Assembly: GCA_030066905.1 (NCBI GenBank)
Contig: JASJAR010000001.1
Coordinates: 1 to 64,000, forward strand
Direction: 5' to 3'
From: Paracoccaceae bacterium
Lineage (GTDB): Bacteria; Pseudomonadota; Alphaproteobacteria; Rhodobacterales; Rhodobacteraceae
DNA: 64,000 bases
In this document: positions 45,298-53,875 of the stretch, piece by piece
Numbering within the stretch: the stretch's first letter is position 1
Layout: each line of letters starts with the position of its first letter
The notes under the pieces: model-generated
What the model was told of the DNA's origin: nothing
Databases searched by the model: none
The model's input: only the letters and a program-made list of their open reading frames with translations
Program-made: the position numbers and the translations under genes

Positions 45298-46355
45298 TGG
45301 AAATCGCGGCGGAAGGGATTTCCGCCCGGTTCGCTCCCGAACTGGGTCGGCTCGACAGTTTCGCGGTCGCCGACGAGGGCCGCAAGGTCACGCCGCTGCA
45401 CCGTGCGCCCTGGGTCGGGACCGGGGAGGTCATGCCGGAAGGGGCCGACCCCCTGATGGTCGGGCTCGGCGGCGATTTCTTCTGCGCGCCCTTCGCCGCC
45501 TCCGAAGGAGACAGCCCGCTTCACGGCTGGCCCCCGAACGTTCCCTGGGACGTCGCCCTCGCCGCCCCCGATCGGATAAGGGCGATCTGCTCCCGCCCGG
45601 TGTTTGGTGCAACCCTCATCAAGGACCTCAGCGTCATCGACACCCATCCGTTCGTCTATCAGCGCCACGTTTTCATCGGCGGGACCGGGCGGGTGACAGC
45701 GGCCAATCACGGCAACGTCGCCGTGCCGAACGGGGCGCTCATCCGCACGTCCGCCAAGACCCATTGGGAGACCCCGGCCACGCCGCTTGAGAGCGACCCG
45801 GCACGGGGCCGGTCGTCCCTCGCCTGCCCCGCGAAATCCGGCGATCCGCGTGCGTTCCCGACGGCGTCCGGCGGCGCGGTCGATCTCACCGTCTATCCGT
45901 GGTTCGAGGGCAGCGAGGATTTCGCCATCGGGATCGAGGCGAAGGACAGCCCGCTCGGCTGGACGGCGGTGACCCGGCCGAGTGAGGGCGATCTCTATCT
46001 CTCGCTGCGCCACCCGCGCCATGTGCCGATGACCATGCTCTGGCACTCAAACGGCGGGCGCGACTACCCGCCATGGTCGGGCCGGCACCGGGGCTGTCTC
46101 GGCGTCGAGGAGGGGGCGGCGGAGCACATGCTGGGCCTCTCGGGCGAGGACGCCCTATCGGGGCCCGGGGCGCTGTCACTAATCCCTTTCGGCAGCCGGG
46201 AGATGCGGCATGTCACCGGCGCCGTCGCCTGGCCTTCCGGGGCGCCGGTGGCGGAGATCGCCCTCGAGCGGGGCGGCCTGACGGTCACCGGGGAAAACGG
46301 GACTGTCCGCCGGATGCCGTTTCTCGCCGATTTCCTGCGGCTCGATGTGCCGTGA
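45297..46355 (+). CDS. Galactose-mutarotase-fold protein
   Basis: A 352-residue protein resembling aldose-1-epimerase-like proteins in its beta-rich pattern, with VYQRHVFIGGTGRVTAANHGNVA and MTMLWHSNGGRDYPPWSGRHRGCLGVEE regions. It probably interconverts anomers of the imported sugar or acts as a related isomerase. It is coupled to the ATPase gene by a TGATG overlap. Family recognition is moderate and no catalytic residues are claimed. Confidence 0.7.
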   Translation: MEIAAEGISARFAPELGRLDSFAVADEGRKVTPLHRAPWVGTGEVMPEGADPLMVGLGGDFFCAPFAASEGDSPLHGWPPNVPWDVALAAPDRIRAICSRPVFGATLIKDLSVIDTHPFVYQRHVFIGGTGRVTAANHGNVAVPNGALIRTSAKTHWETPATPLESDPARGRSSLACPAKSGDPRAFPTASGGAVDLTVYPWFEGSEDFAIGIEAKDSPLGWTAVTRPSEGDLYLSLRHPRHVPMTMLWHSNGGRDYPPWSGRHRGCLGVEEGAAEHMLGLSGEDALSGPGALSLIPFGSREMRHVTGAVAWPSGAPVAEIALERGGLTVTGENGTVRRMPFLADFLRLDVP

Positions 46356-46439
46356 CGGGGCGTTGACACCCCCGACCGGGGCGACCCTCAATGCAGGCGT
46401 CGCGGAAGGCGGCATCGACCGATGAAAGGACGCCGGGGT

Positions 46440-47198
46440 ATGGAGGTTTCGCTCCAGGGCAAGATCGTGGTCATCACCGGCGCGGCACAGGGCATCGGGG
46501 CGGCGATTGCCCGCGCGGCCGATGCGAGCCGTGCTGAGGGGCTCGTGCTGGTAGATCAGGCTCCCGTCGAACTAGACGTGCGATGCGATGTCGAGAGGCT
46601 CGTGGCGGACCTTGCCGAGCCAACCGCCCCTGAGAAGGTAGCCGCCGCCGCCCTTGCCCGGTTCGGCCAAATCGACGGGCTCGTCAATGCTGCGGGGCTG
46701 ACGACGCGGGCCGGCTTCGCCGATGCCGACCCGGCACTCTGGGACCGGCTGATGGCCGTCAACGCCCGCGCGCCGTTCTTCCTCATGGCCGCCGCCATCG
46801 GGAACATGCTCGGCCGGTCGGCCACCGGCAGCATCGTCAACATCCAGTCGATGAACGCCCATTGCGGTGCGCCGGATCTCGCGATCTATGCCACGACGAA
46901 GGGCGCGCTTCAGACGATGACGAAAAACGCGGCCAACGCTCATCTTGCGGACAGGATTCGGGTAAACGGCATCAACCTCGGCTGGGTCGATACGGAAACC
47001 GAACGCAAGCTCCATGAGGTGGACCTCGGCAAGGGCCAGGGCTGGCTGGCCCGCGAGGGGAGGAAACTCCCGCTCGGGCGCCATGTGAGCGCCGAGGAGG
47101 CCGCCCGACTGGCGGTCTACCTGTTGTCCGACGCCTCGGCGCCGATGACCGGCGTCGCCATCGACCTCGAACAGGCCGTCGTCGGCGCCCTGCCCTAG
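46440..47198 (+). CDS. SDR-family sugar dehydrogenase
   Basis: A classical short-chain dehydrogenase of about 252 residues (258 if the upstream ATG at 46422 is used). The NAD(P) motif TGAAQGIGAAIA, the NAAG loop, the catalytic serine region VNIQSMNAH and YATTKGA with the Tyr-Lys pair are present. Most likely it oxidises a hydroxyl of the imported sugar. It ends convergently with the LacI gene, the stops overlapping by 2 bases. Confidence 0.88.
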   Translation: MEVSLQGKIVVITGAAQGIGAAIARAADASRAEGLVLVDQAPVELDVRCDVERLVADLAEPTAPEKVAAAALARFGQIDGLVNAAGLTTRAGFADADPALWDRLMAVNARAPFFLMAAAIGNMLGRSATGSIVNIQSMNAHCGAPDLAIYATTKGALQTMTKNAANAHLADRIRVNGINLGWVDTETERKLHEVDLGKGQGWLAREGRKLPLGRHVSAEEAARLAVYLLSDASAPMTGVAIDLEQAVVGALP

Positions 47199-48220
47199 GA
47201 ACGCGGCGGCGCGGTACTTGCCCGCACCACGAGGTCCACCGGGATGAGGTCTTCCCGTGCGGGCCCACGCCCGGGCTGTCGCAGGCTATTGAGCAGTACC
47301 TCTGCCGCCCGCCGGCCCATGCGATGGCGATCCTGCCGGATCGTCGTGAGGGCCGGGATGTAGAACGCCGACATCTCGATATCGTCGAACCCGATCACCG
47401 ACATGTCGCCGGGCACATCGATGCCCGCTGCCATCAACCCCGCGATGAGGCCGAAGGCGACCATGTCGGCAGAGCAGAAAACGGCCGATGGCCGGTCCTC
47501 CATCGCCACGATCCGCCAGGCCGCCTGGTAGCCCGACTCAAGGGAAAAATCGCCCCGGACGATCCATTCGGGGCGGGCCGGCAGCCCCAGCCGGGCGCGC
47601 TCGGAGACCATGCCCTCGCGCCGGGTCGCCGTCAGCACGTTGCCTTCGGGGCCCGTGACATGGGCGATCTTCCGGTGCCCCAGCGCGTGGAGATGGCGGA
47701 TGGCAAGGCGGGCGCCTTCGGCGTTGTCGCTTGCGATGACCGGGAACGTCTCGCCCTCGACCCATTCGCAAAGAAAGGCGATGCGGTCGCCCACGCCCTG
47801 ATCGGTGCAGTGTCTGAGCGCGGTCCGTGAGAGGCCGCCGTCGAGCAGGATTGCCCCGTCGATACGCCCGTCGAGGAAGTAGTCGGCCAGTGCCGTCTCC
47901 TCCACGGGGTCCGTTTCGGTGTCGGTGATGAGAACGGCGTACTCCGACCCGGCAAATGCTTCGCTTATGCCCGCCAAAACGCCGGAATAGAACGGCTTTC
48001 CGAGGTTGGGTATGAGTACGAGCACCGCACCGGCCCGCCGCATTCGCAGATTCCGGGCGGCCTGATTCACCCGGTAGCCGGTATGCCGGATCGCCTCCAG
48101 CACGGCCTCGCGCGTGCCCTCTGACACTAGGCGCGGGCTCGACAGCGCCCGGCTAACCGTTGCAGTGGAAACATTCGCCGCGCGGGCAACGTCCTGGATC
48201 GTGGCCGACTTCTGGATCAT
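47195..48220 (-). CDS. LacI-family repressor
   Basis: A 341-residue LacI regulator (ATIQDVARAANVSTATVSRAL HTH, hinge around 50-60, effector domain to the end with IGFDDIEMSAFYIPALTTIRQ). It lies between the two sugar operons and is divergent from the SDR gene that begins the second. Two palindromes in the gap are likely its operators, so it probably represses the 48-60 kb operon and itself. A second start 24 bases upstream is possible. Confidence 0.9.
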   Translation of the reverse strand: MIQKSATIQDVARAANVSTATVSRALSSPRLVSEGTREAVLEAIRHTGYRVNQAARNLRMRRAGAVLVLIPNLGKPFYSGVLAGISEAFAGSEYAVLITDTETDPVEETALADYFLDGRIDGAILLDGGLSRTALRHCTDQGVGDRIAFLCEWVEGETFPVIASDNAEGARLAIRHLHALGHRKIAHVTGPEGNVLTATRREGMVSERARLGLPARPEWIVRGDFSLESGYQAAWRIVAMEDRPSAVFCSADMVAFGLIAGLMAAGIDVPGDMSVIGFDDIEMSAFYIPALTTIRQDRHRMGRRAAEVLLNSLRQPGRGPAREDLIPVDLVVRASTAPPRS

Positions 48221-48281
48221 CGGTCGTCTGGGGCCCTTCTGCATTTCGACGCTTGACTCGACTCCGGTCCGGAGCCGAGAG

Positions 48282-48295
48282 TGTAATCGATTGCA
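48282..48295. promoter_or_regulatory. LacI-type operator 1
   Basis: TGTAATCGATTGCA is an almost perfect palindrome around a central CG, the usual shape of LacI-family sites. It lies between the divergent LacI repressor and the second sugar operon. Confidence 0.5.
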
Positions 48296-48322
48296 TAGCC
48301 AAAGAATACACTTTCTAGGCGA

Positions 48323-48336
48323 TGTAAAGGATTACA
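48323..48336. promoter_or_regulatory. LacI-type operator 2
   Basis: TGTAAAGGATTACA has perfect TGTAA/TTACA arms and shares its ends with operator 1. The centres are 41 bases apart, close to four helical turns, which would suit looping or cooperative binding. Confidence 0.5.
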
Positions 48337-48408
48337 AACGGTCTTTGCGCATGTGGGGGATCGGTCAGTGGGGACCAACGCAGTCAGATCGGGGGGTAAA
48401 GGCACCCG

Positions 48409-49137
48409 GTGAGCCGCGCGGCCAGATACGACTTTTCCGGCACCGATGCGCTCGTGATCGGCGCCAGCCGGGCGGGGATCGGCGCCAGCATTGCGCGCGC
48501 GCTTCAGGATGCCGGCGCCCGTGTCGAGATCACGGGGGTCGAGCCGGAGTGTGCGCCAGAGGATGCCGGCCGGTTCGTCTACACCCAGCTTGACGTCACC
48601 GACACTGGCGCCGTCGATGCCCTCGCGGCGGACCGGGCCGGGCTCGACATCCTGGTCAACTGCGCCGCAATCACTGAGCGGGGCGCCGAGATGGCGCCGG
48701 ACTTCTTTTCCCATGTTCTCGACGTGAACCTGACCGGGTCGTTCCGGTGCATGAGAGCGCTCCACACCGCACTCAAGGCGGCCGAAGGCTGCGTGGTCAA
48801 CATCGCCTCGATGTACGCCCGGTTCGGCTCGCCGCGCAATCCGGCCTATGGCGCGTCGAAGGCCGGCGTCGAACAGATGACGAAGTCGTTCGCCATTGCC
48901 TGGGCAGCGGACCGGATCCGCGTCAACGCCATCGCGCCGGGCTTCATCGTCACCGAACAATCGGCCCGCGCGCGGCAGGATCCGGCCTTCACCTCAAGCA
49001 TCGAGGCGCGCACGCCGATGGGCCGTTGGGGCCTGCCCGGTGACATCGTCGGCGCAGCTCTCTTTTTTGCCTCCGATGCCGCCGGGTTCATCACCGGCAC
49101 CTGCCTGCCCGTCGATGGAGGGTATTCGGTTGCCTGA
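48409..49137 (+). CDS. SDR-family oxidoreductase
   Basis: A 242-residue short-chain dehydrogenase starting at GTG. The coenzyme loop is GASRAGIGASIA, followed by LVNCAA, SMYARFGSP and YGASKAG with the catalytic Tyr and Lys, and a C-terminal GTCLPVDGGYSVA typical of sugar SDRs. It is the first gene of the second sugar operon, directly downstream of the LacI operators. Confidence 0.87.
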   Translation: MSRAARYDFSGTDALVIGASRAGIGASIARALQDAGARVEITGVEPECAPEDAGRFVYTQLDVTDTGAVDALAADRAGLDILVNCAAITERGAEMAPDFFSHVLDVNLTGSFRCMRALHTALKAAEGCVVNIASMYARFGSPRNPAYGASKAGVEQMTKSFAIAWAADRIRVNAIAPGFIVTEQSARARQDPAFTSSIEARTPMGRWGLPGDIVGAALFFASDAAGFITGTCLPVDGGYSVA

Positions 49138-49149
49138 GGGGCGAGGGTC

Positions 49150-50313
49150 ATGACCGATTTTGCGCGGATCGGGGTTGCGGTGATCGGGACCGGCTTCATC
49201 GGCACCGTCCACGTTCAGGCGCTGCGGCGCCTCGGCGTCGATGTCAGAGGCGTTCTGGGCTCCTCGCCGGGCCGCGGCAGGGCCCGCGCCGCCGAAATCG
49301 GCGTGCCCCACGCCTATGCCTCGCTCGAGGAGCTTCTGGCGGACGGCAACATTGATGCGGTCCACGTGACAACGCCAAACCATGCCCATTACGGACAGGT
49401 GAAGGCGATCCTCGCAGCGGGCAAACACGTGGTCTGCGAAAAGCCGCTGGCGATGACATCTGCCGAAAGTGCGGAAATGGTCGAAATCGCGCGGGCCGCG
49501 GGCAAGGTGGCGGCGGTCTGCTACAACATCCGCTTTTATCCGTTGAACCAGCACGCCCATGGTATGGTGGCGGCGGGCGAGCTTGGCGACATCCGGTTCG
49601 TAAGCGGCCACTACCACCAGGATTGGCTCGCCAAACCAACCGACTGGAACTGGCGGCTCGAAAGAGAAGTCGGCGGCGCGCTGCGCTCGGTGGGCGATAT
49701 CGGCACCCATTGGGTCGATCTGACGAGCTTCGTCACCGGGCTGAAGCCCAAGGCGGTGATGGCGGAGCTTGCAACCTTCCTGCCCGAACGCCAGAAGCCC
49801 GCTGGGCCGGTGGAGACCTTTTCGGCCGCCGGCGGGGCCACCGAACCGGTGACCATCGAAACCGACGACGCGGCGATGATCCTGATCCGCTACGAGGGCG
49901 GCGCGCGGGGGGTGATGAGCACCTCACAGATCAATGTCGGGCGGAAGAATGCACTGCACTGGGACATTGCCGGTGCGAGGGCGAGCGCGGCCTGGGACAG
50001 CGAGACGCCGGACCATCTCTTCATCGGGCATCGCGACCGACCGAACGAGACGCTGATGCGGGATTTCACATTGATGAACCCCGCCGGCACCGCCGCCGCA
50101 AGCCTGCCGCCAGGTCACGTCGAGGGCTTCGCCGACAGCTTCTTTGCGTTCTTCCGCGCGGTCTATACCGATATTGCAGCCGGGGGCCGCCAACCGGACG
50201 CGACCTGGGCCACGTTCGAAGACGGCCATGACGAAATGCGCTTCTGCGACGCCGTCCTGCGCTCGGCGCGTGAGGAACGTTGGGTGGCGTTGAGCGAGGT
50301 GGAGGGAGGATGA
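49150..50313 (+). CDS. Gfo/Idh/MocA-family dehydrogenase (first)
   Basis: A 387-residue NAD(P)-dependent sugar or cyclitol dehydrogenase. The Rossmann loop VIGTGFIGTVH and the catalytic EKPLA segment (VCEKPLAMT) are intact. The C-terminal domain contains the expected aspartate-x3-histidine (VGDIGTHWVD). It lies 12 bases after the SDR gene and 1 base before the isomerase gene. Oxidation at C3 or at an inositol hydroxyl is typical of the family. The exact substrate is unknown. Confidence 0.9.
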   Translation: MTDFARIGVAVIGTGFIGTVHVQALRRLGVDVRGVLGSSPGRGRARAAEIGVPHAYASLEELLADGNIDAVHVTTPNHAHYGQVKAILAAGKHVVCEKPLAMTSAESAEMVEIARAAGKVAAVCYNIRFYPLNQHAHGMVAAGELGDIRFVSGHYHQDWLAKPTDWNWRLEREVGGALRSVGDIGTHWVDLTSFVTGLKPKAVMAELATFLPERQKPAGPVETFSAAGGATEPVTIETDDAAMILIRYEGGARGVMSTSQINVGRKNALHWDIAGARASAAWDSETPDHLFIGHRDRPNETLMRDFTLMNPAGTAAASLPPGHVEGFADSFFAFFRAVYTDIAAGGRQPDATWATFEDGHDEMRFCDAVLRSAREERWVALSEVEGG

Positions 50314-50314
50314 C

Positions 50315-51229
50315 ATGAAACTCGGGCTGCTGACCGCCCCTTTCGAAGACAGCGAGCTTCTCGATGTCGCCGCCTGGGCGAGGGCGAATAGGTTCTCCGC
50401 CTTCGAAGTGGCCTGCTGGCCCGCCTCTGGCGGGGAAAAACGGCGCTACGCGGGGACGAGCCATATCGATGTCGACGGGCTGACCGCCGCGAAGGGCGCC
50501 GAGATCGTCGATGCGCTCGCCGGCCATGGCATCGAGATATCCGGGCTCGGCTACTATCCCAATCCGCTCCAGGCCGATGCCGGGCACCGCGAAGCCGTCA
50601 TCGCCCATCTGAGGAAGGTCATCTCGGCGGCCGGCACGATGGGCATCAAGGTGGTCAACACCTTTCTCGGCGGCGACCGGAGTTTGAATGTCGATGAAAA
50701 CTGGGCCCGCGCCGAGGAGATCTTCGCCCCCATCGTCGCCCATGCCGCCGACACCGGGGTCACACTCTGTTTCGAGAACTGCCCGATGATTTTCAGTTAT
50801 GACGAATGGCCGGGCGGGCACAACATCGCCTACAGCCCGAAGATCTGGCGGCGGATCTTCGAGACCTGGGGCGACAGGGTGGGCATGAACTTCGACCCCT
50901 CGCATCTGATCTGGCAATTCATCGACCAGACCCGGTTCATCAAGGAATTCGGGCCGATGATGGCCCATGTTCACGCCAAGGACGTCATGGTCGACCGCGA
51001 CGGGCTTTACGAAAACGGCGTGATGTCCACCGGCATGGGGTGGCAGATTCCTCGGCTCTGCGGGCTCGGTGACGTCGACTGGTCCGACTTCTTCTCGGGG
51101 CTCTACCGGGCGGGCTATGACGGGCCGATCATCATCGAGCACGAAGACCGGCTGTTCGAGGGCACCGATGACAAGATCAAGCGGGGCTTTCTCCTGGCGC
51201 GCGACGTCCTACAGCCGTACATAAAATGA
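50315..51229 (+). CDS. TIM-barrel sugar isomerase/epimerase (IolE/xylose-isomerase type)
   Basis: A 304-residue AP-endonuclease-2/xylose-isomerase-like protein. Metal ligands are visible in order: Glu in CFENCP, Asp and His in NFDPSHL, His in HVHAKD, and Glu in IIIEHED. Such proteins isomerise, epimerise or dehydrate keto-sugars produced by Gfo/Idh/MocA enzymes. Its direct linkage to one (1-base gap) supports that sequence of steps. Confidence 0.87.
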   Translation: MKLGLLTAPFEDSELLDVAAWARANRFSAFEVACWPASGGEKRRYAGTSHIDVDGLTAAKGAEIVDALAGHGIEISGLGYYPNPLQADAGHREAVIAHLRKVISAAGTMGIKVVNTFLGGDRSLNVDENWARAEEIFAPIVAHAADTGVTLCFENCPMIFSYDEWPGGHNIAYSPKIWRRIFETWGDRVGMNFDPSHLIWQFIDQTRFIKEFGPMMAHVHAKDVMVDRDGLYENGVMSTGMGWQIPRLCGLGDVDWSDFFSGLYRAGYDGPIIIEHEDRLFEGTDDKIKRGFLLARDVLQPYIK

Positions 51230-51286
51230 AGAAGCAATCATAAAATCTTGAAACCAAAACAGTCTTTGTAATGGGAGGACTATCAC

Positions 51287-52324
51287 ATGAAGAAACTTCT
51301 CACAGGTGCTGCAGCCCTTGCCATGGCCGTGTCGCTGGCCCCGGCGGGCTTCGCGGGCGGCCACAAGTCCTACACCATCGGGGTGTCGAACACCGTGCAG
51401 GGCAACGGCTGGCGCGAGCAGATGATCTGCGCGATGCGGGCCCAGGCGCTCGTCGAGGGGGACGTCACGAACCTCATCGTCGCGCATCGGAACACCGATT
51501 CCGCTGGCCAGCTTGAGGACCTCAACAACCTCATTGAGGCCGGCGTCGACGCGATCGTGCTCAACCCCTCGAACCCAGATGCGCTGAACTCCGCGCTCGA
51601 AGCGGCGATGGCCCAGGACATCGTGGTCGTCGCGGTTGACGCGGGCGTGACGGCCGAGGGCGCGTACATCCTGTCCAACAACCAGGAGGAATACGCCTAT
51701 CTCGGCGCGAAGTGGCTCTTTGAACAGCTTGGGGGGTCGGGCGACGTCGTCTACATGCGCGGTATCGCCGGCGTGTCGGCCGATACCGACCGCGATAACG
51801 GCTTCAAGCGCGCGCTGGCGGAATATCCCGACATCAACGTCGTCCACGAGGTCTTCACCGGCTGGCAACAGGACCAGGGTAAGCAGCAGATGTTCGACTT
51901 CCTGGCGACCGGCATTCCCTTCGACGGCGTTTGGACCAGCGGCATCGATAACGTGATCGTCGATGCCTTCGTCGAGTCGGGTGCGCCGCTGGTGCCGATC
52001 GTCGGTGCCGACAACGCAGGCTTCGTTCAGTACCTCAGCGAGGTCGACGGGCTTCAGGGGGCCGCCGTGACGAACCCCGGCTCGGTGGGCGGTGCGGGCA
52101 TCGCGCTGGCGGTCGACATTCTCAACGGCGAGGCGCCCGAGAGCGCAACAGTGCTGGTCGACCCCGTTCTCTGGGAAAACACGACTGAGGCGGGCCGGGC
52201 CACCATCGAGGCGGCCCAGAACCCCAACCTCGACCCCGAATGGCCGGTGTCAGTGACCATCCCCGGCTGGACCGACTATTCGATGGAAGAGATCATCGCC
52301 TGCGAAGGTCCGGGCGATAGCTGA
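51287..52324 (+). CDS. Sugar ABC transporter periplasmic binding protein
   Basis: A 345-residue RbsB-type binding protein with a signal peptide (KKLLTGAAALAMAVSLAPAGFA). SYTIGVSNTVQGNGWREQM opens lobe 1, and GVDAIVLNPSNPDALNSAL and GVWTSGIDNVIVDAF mark later parts. It has GGGAGG before the ATG. A large hairpin follows its stop. Ligand unknown. Confidence 0.92.
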   Translation: MKKLLTGAAALAMAVSLAPAGFAGGHKSYTIGVSNTVQGNGWREQMICAMRAQALVEGDVTNLIVAHRNTDSAGQLEDLNNLIEAGVDAIVLNPSNPDALNSALEAAMAQDIVVVAVDAGVTAEGAYILSNNQEEYAYLGAKWLFEQLGGSGDVVYMRGIAGVSADTDRDNGFKRALAEYPDINVVHEVFTGWQQDQGKQQMFDFLATGIPFDGVWTSGIDNVIVDAFVESGAPLVPIVGADNAGFVQYLSEVDGLQGAAVTNPGSVGGAGIALAVDILNGEAPESATVLVDPVLWENTTEAGRATIEAAQNPNLDPEWPVSVTIPGWTDYSMEEIIACEGPGDS

Positions 52325-52334
52325 GCCAAGACCC

Positions 52335-52364
52335 GGCCGGCCCCGGCGCGCTCCGGGGCCGGCC
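52335..52364. promoter_or_regulatory. Strong intercistronic hairpin
   Basis: GGCCGGCCCCGG (52335-52346) pairs perfectly with CCGGGGCCGGCC (52353-52364) across a 6-base loop, a 12-base all-GC stem. It sits between the binding-protein stop and the ATPase start with no T-run. It may protect the upstream mRNA or attenuate transcription. Confidence 0.6.
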
Positions 52365-52390
52365 TCCATGAGGCGGGCGAAGCACCACCG

Positions 52391-53875
52391 ATGACCGACA
52401 CCTCACTTCTCGACGCCTCCGGCATCGCCAAGAGTTTCGGCGCGGTGCGCGCCCTGACCGAGGCCCGGCTGACGGTCGACCGGGGCGAGGTCGTGGCGCT
52501 GATGGGCGCGAACGGCGCGGGCAAATCGACCTTCGTGAAGATCCTCACCGGGGCGCTCAGACCCGATGCCGGCCGGGTGCTGATCCGCGGGGCCGAGGCG
52601 TCGGTGGGCTCGCCGGCCGAGGCCCGTCGGTCGGGGCTGGTGCCGGTCTATCAAGAACCCTCGCTCATTCCCGACCTCGACGTGGCCGACAACCTCCGGC
52701 TCGGCGACACACCGGTCGAACCGTTCCGGGCCTGGGTTGCGGAGCTTGGCATCAACCGGCTCAAGCTCTCGGACATGATCGGCGAGCTGCCGCTGGCCAC
52801 ACTCCGCATTCTCGATCTCGCCCGGGCCCTTGCCGCGAAGCCCGACGTCCTGCTTCTCGACGAGATGACTGCCGCCCTTCCCACCGATCTCGTCGAACGT
52901 GTGCTGAAGGTGGTGCGGGCCGAAGCCGACGAAGGGCTTGGCGTGATCTACGTCTCCCACCGCTTCGCGGAGATTTCCCAGCTTTGCGACCGCGCGAGTG
53001 TGCTCAGGGACGGGCGAACGGTGGGCGATCTGCCCATCGAGCCGGGTGTGGAGGACCGCGCGGTCGAGCTGATGCTCGGACAGACGCTCGATCTCGGTGC
53101 CCGCGAGACCTCCGGCGCGGTCACACGGAAGACCGGTACCCCGCGCCTGGCGGTTAGAACGCTGGCGGCCCGACCGAAGCTCTCGGATGTGTCCTTCGAC
53201 CTCTATCCCGGGGAGGTCCTCGGCGTCGTGGCCCTCGAAGGCCAGGGCCAGGACGAGCTCTTCGAGGTGCTTGCGGGGTTCGAGCGCCCAGGTGCCGGGA
53301 CGATACAGGTCGACGGCGTGCCGGTGCGATTTTCCCATCCGGCCGACGCCATTGCAGCGGGGCTGACCTTCGTACCCGGCAACCGGTCCGAGGCGCTCCT
53401 CTCCCAGCGACCGGTGCGTGAGAACGTCGCCCTGCCCTTTGCCGCCCGCCTCCGGTCCTGGGGGCAGTTGAAGCTCCGCCGCGAGCGAGAGCGGGTGGGC
53501 TACGCCATCGACAAGCTCCAGATCGACACCCGCGCCCAGGGCGAGGTGCAGCGGCTCTCGGGCGGCAACCAGCAAAAGGTCACCATCGGGCGCTGGATCG
53601 CCACGGGCGTGGAGACGCTGTTGCTCTTCGACCCCACCCGCGGCATCGACGTGCGCACCAAGCGCCAGATCTATCCGCTGGTCAGGGAACTTGCGGAGAA
53701 CGGGGCAGCAGTGCTGTACTACACCTCCGAACTCGCCGAAATACCCCAGGCCTGCGACCGCGCGGTGGTGATCTTCAATGGCCGGGTCGTCGATGTGATC
53801 GATGCCAGCGCGGCCGACGAGGCGACGCTGATGCGGGCCGCCTATGGGTTGACCAACGGGGCAAGCGCGGCGTGA
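52391..53875 (+). CDS. Sugar ABC transporter ATPase, two domains (RbsA type), asymmetric sites
   Basis: A 494-residue double ATPase. Domain 1 has Walker A GANGAGKST and Walker B LLLDEMTAAL, but its signature is replaced by ELPLATLRI. Domain 2 has no Walker A (VVALEGQGQDEL), retains LSGGNQQKV, and its Walker B reads LLLFDPTRGID without the catalytic glutamate. Only one composite ATP site (domain 1 Walker motifs with domain 2 signature) would be complete. It overlaps the next permease gene by 4 bases. Confidence 0.93.
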   Translation: MTDTSLLDASGIAKSFGAVRALTEARLTVDRGEVVALMGANGAGKSTFVKILTGALRPDAGRVLIRGAEASVGSPAEARRSGLVPVYQEPSLIPDLDVADNLRLGDTPVEPFRAWVAELGINRLKLSDMIGELPLATLRILDLARALAAKPDVLLLDEMTAALPTDLVERVLKVVRAEADEGLGVIYVSHRFAEISQLCDRASVLRDGRTVGDLPIEPGVEDRAVELMLGQTLDLGARETSGAVTRKTGTPRLAVRTLAARPKLSDVSFDLYPGEVLGVVALEGQGQDELFEVLAGFERPGAGTIQVDGVPVRFSHPADAIAAGLTFVPGNRSEALLSQRPVRENVALPFAARLRSWGQLKLRRERERVGYAIDKLQIDTRAQGEVQRLSGGNQQKVTIGRWIATGVETLLLFDPTRGIDVRTKRQIYPLVRELAENGAAVLYYTSELAEIPQACDRAVVIFNGRVVDVIDASAADEATLMRAAYGLTNGASAA

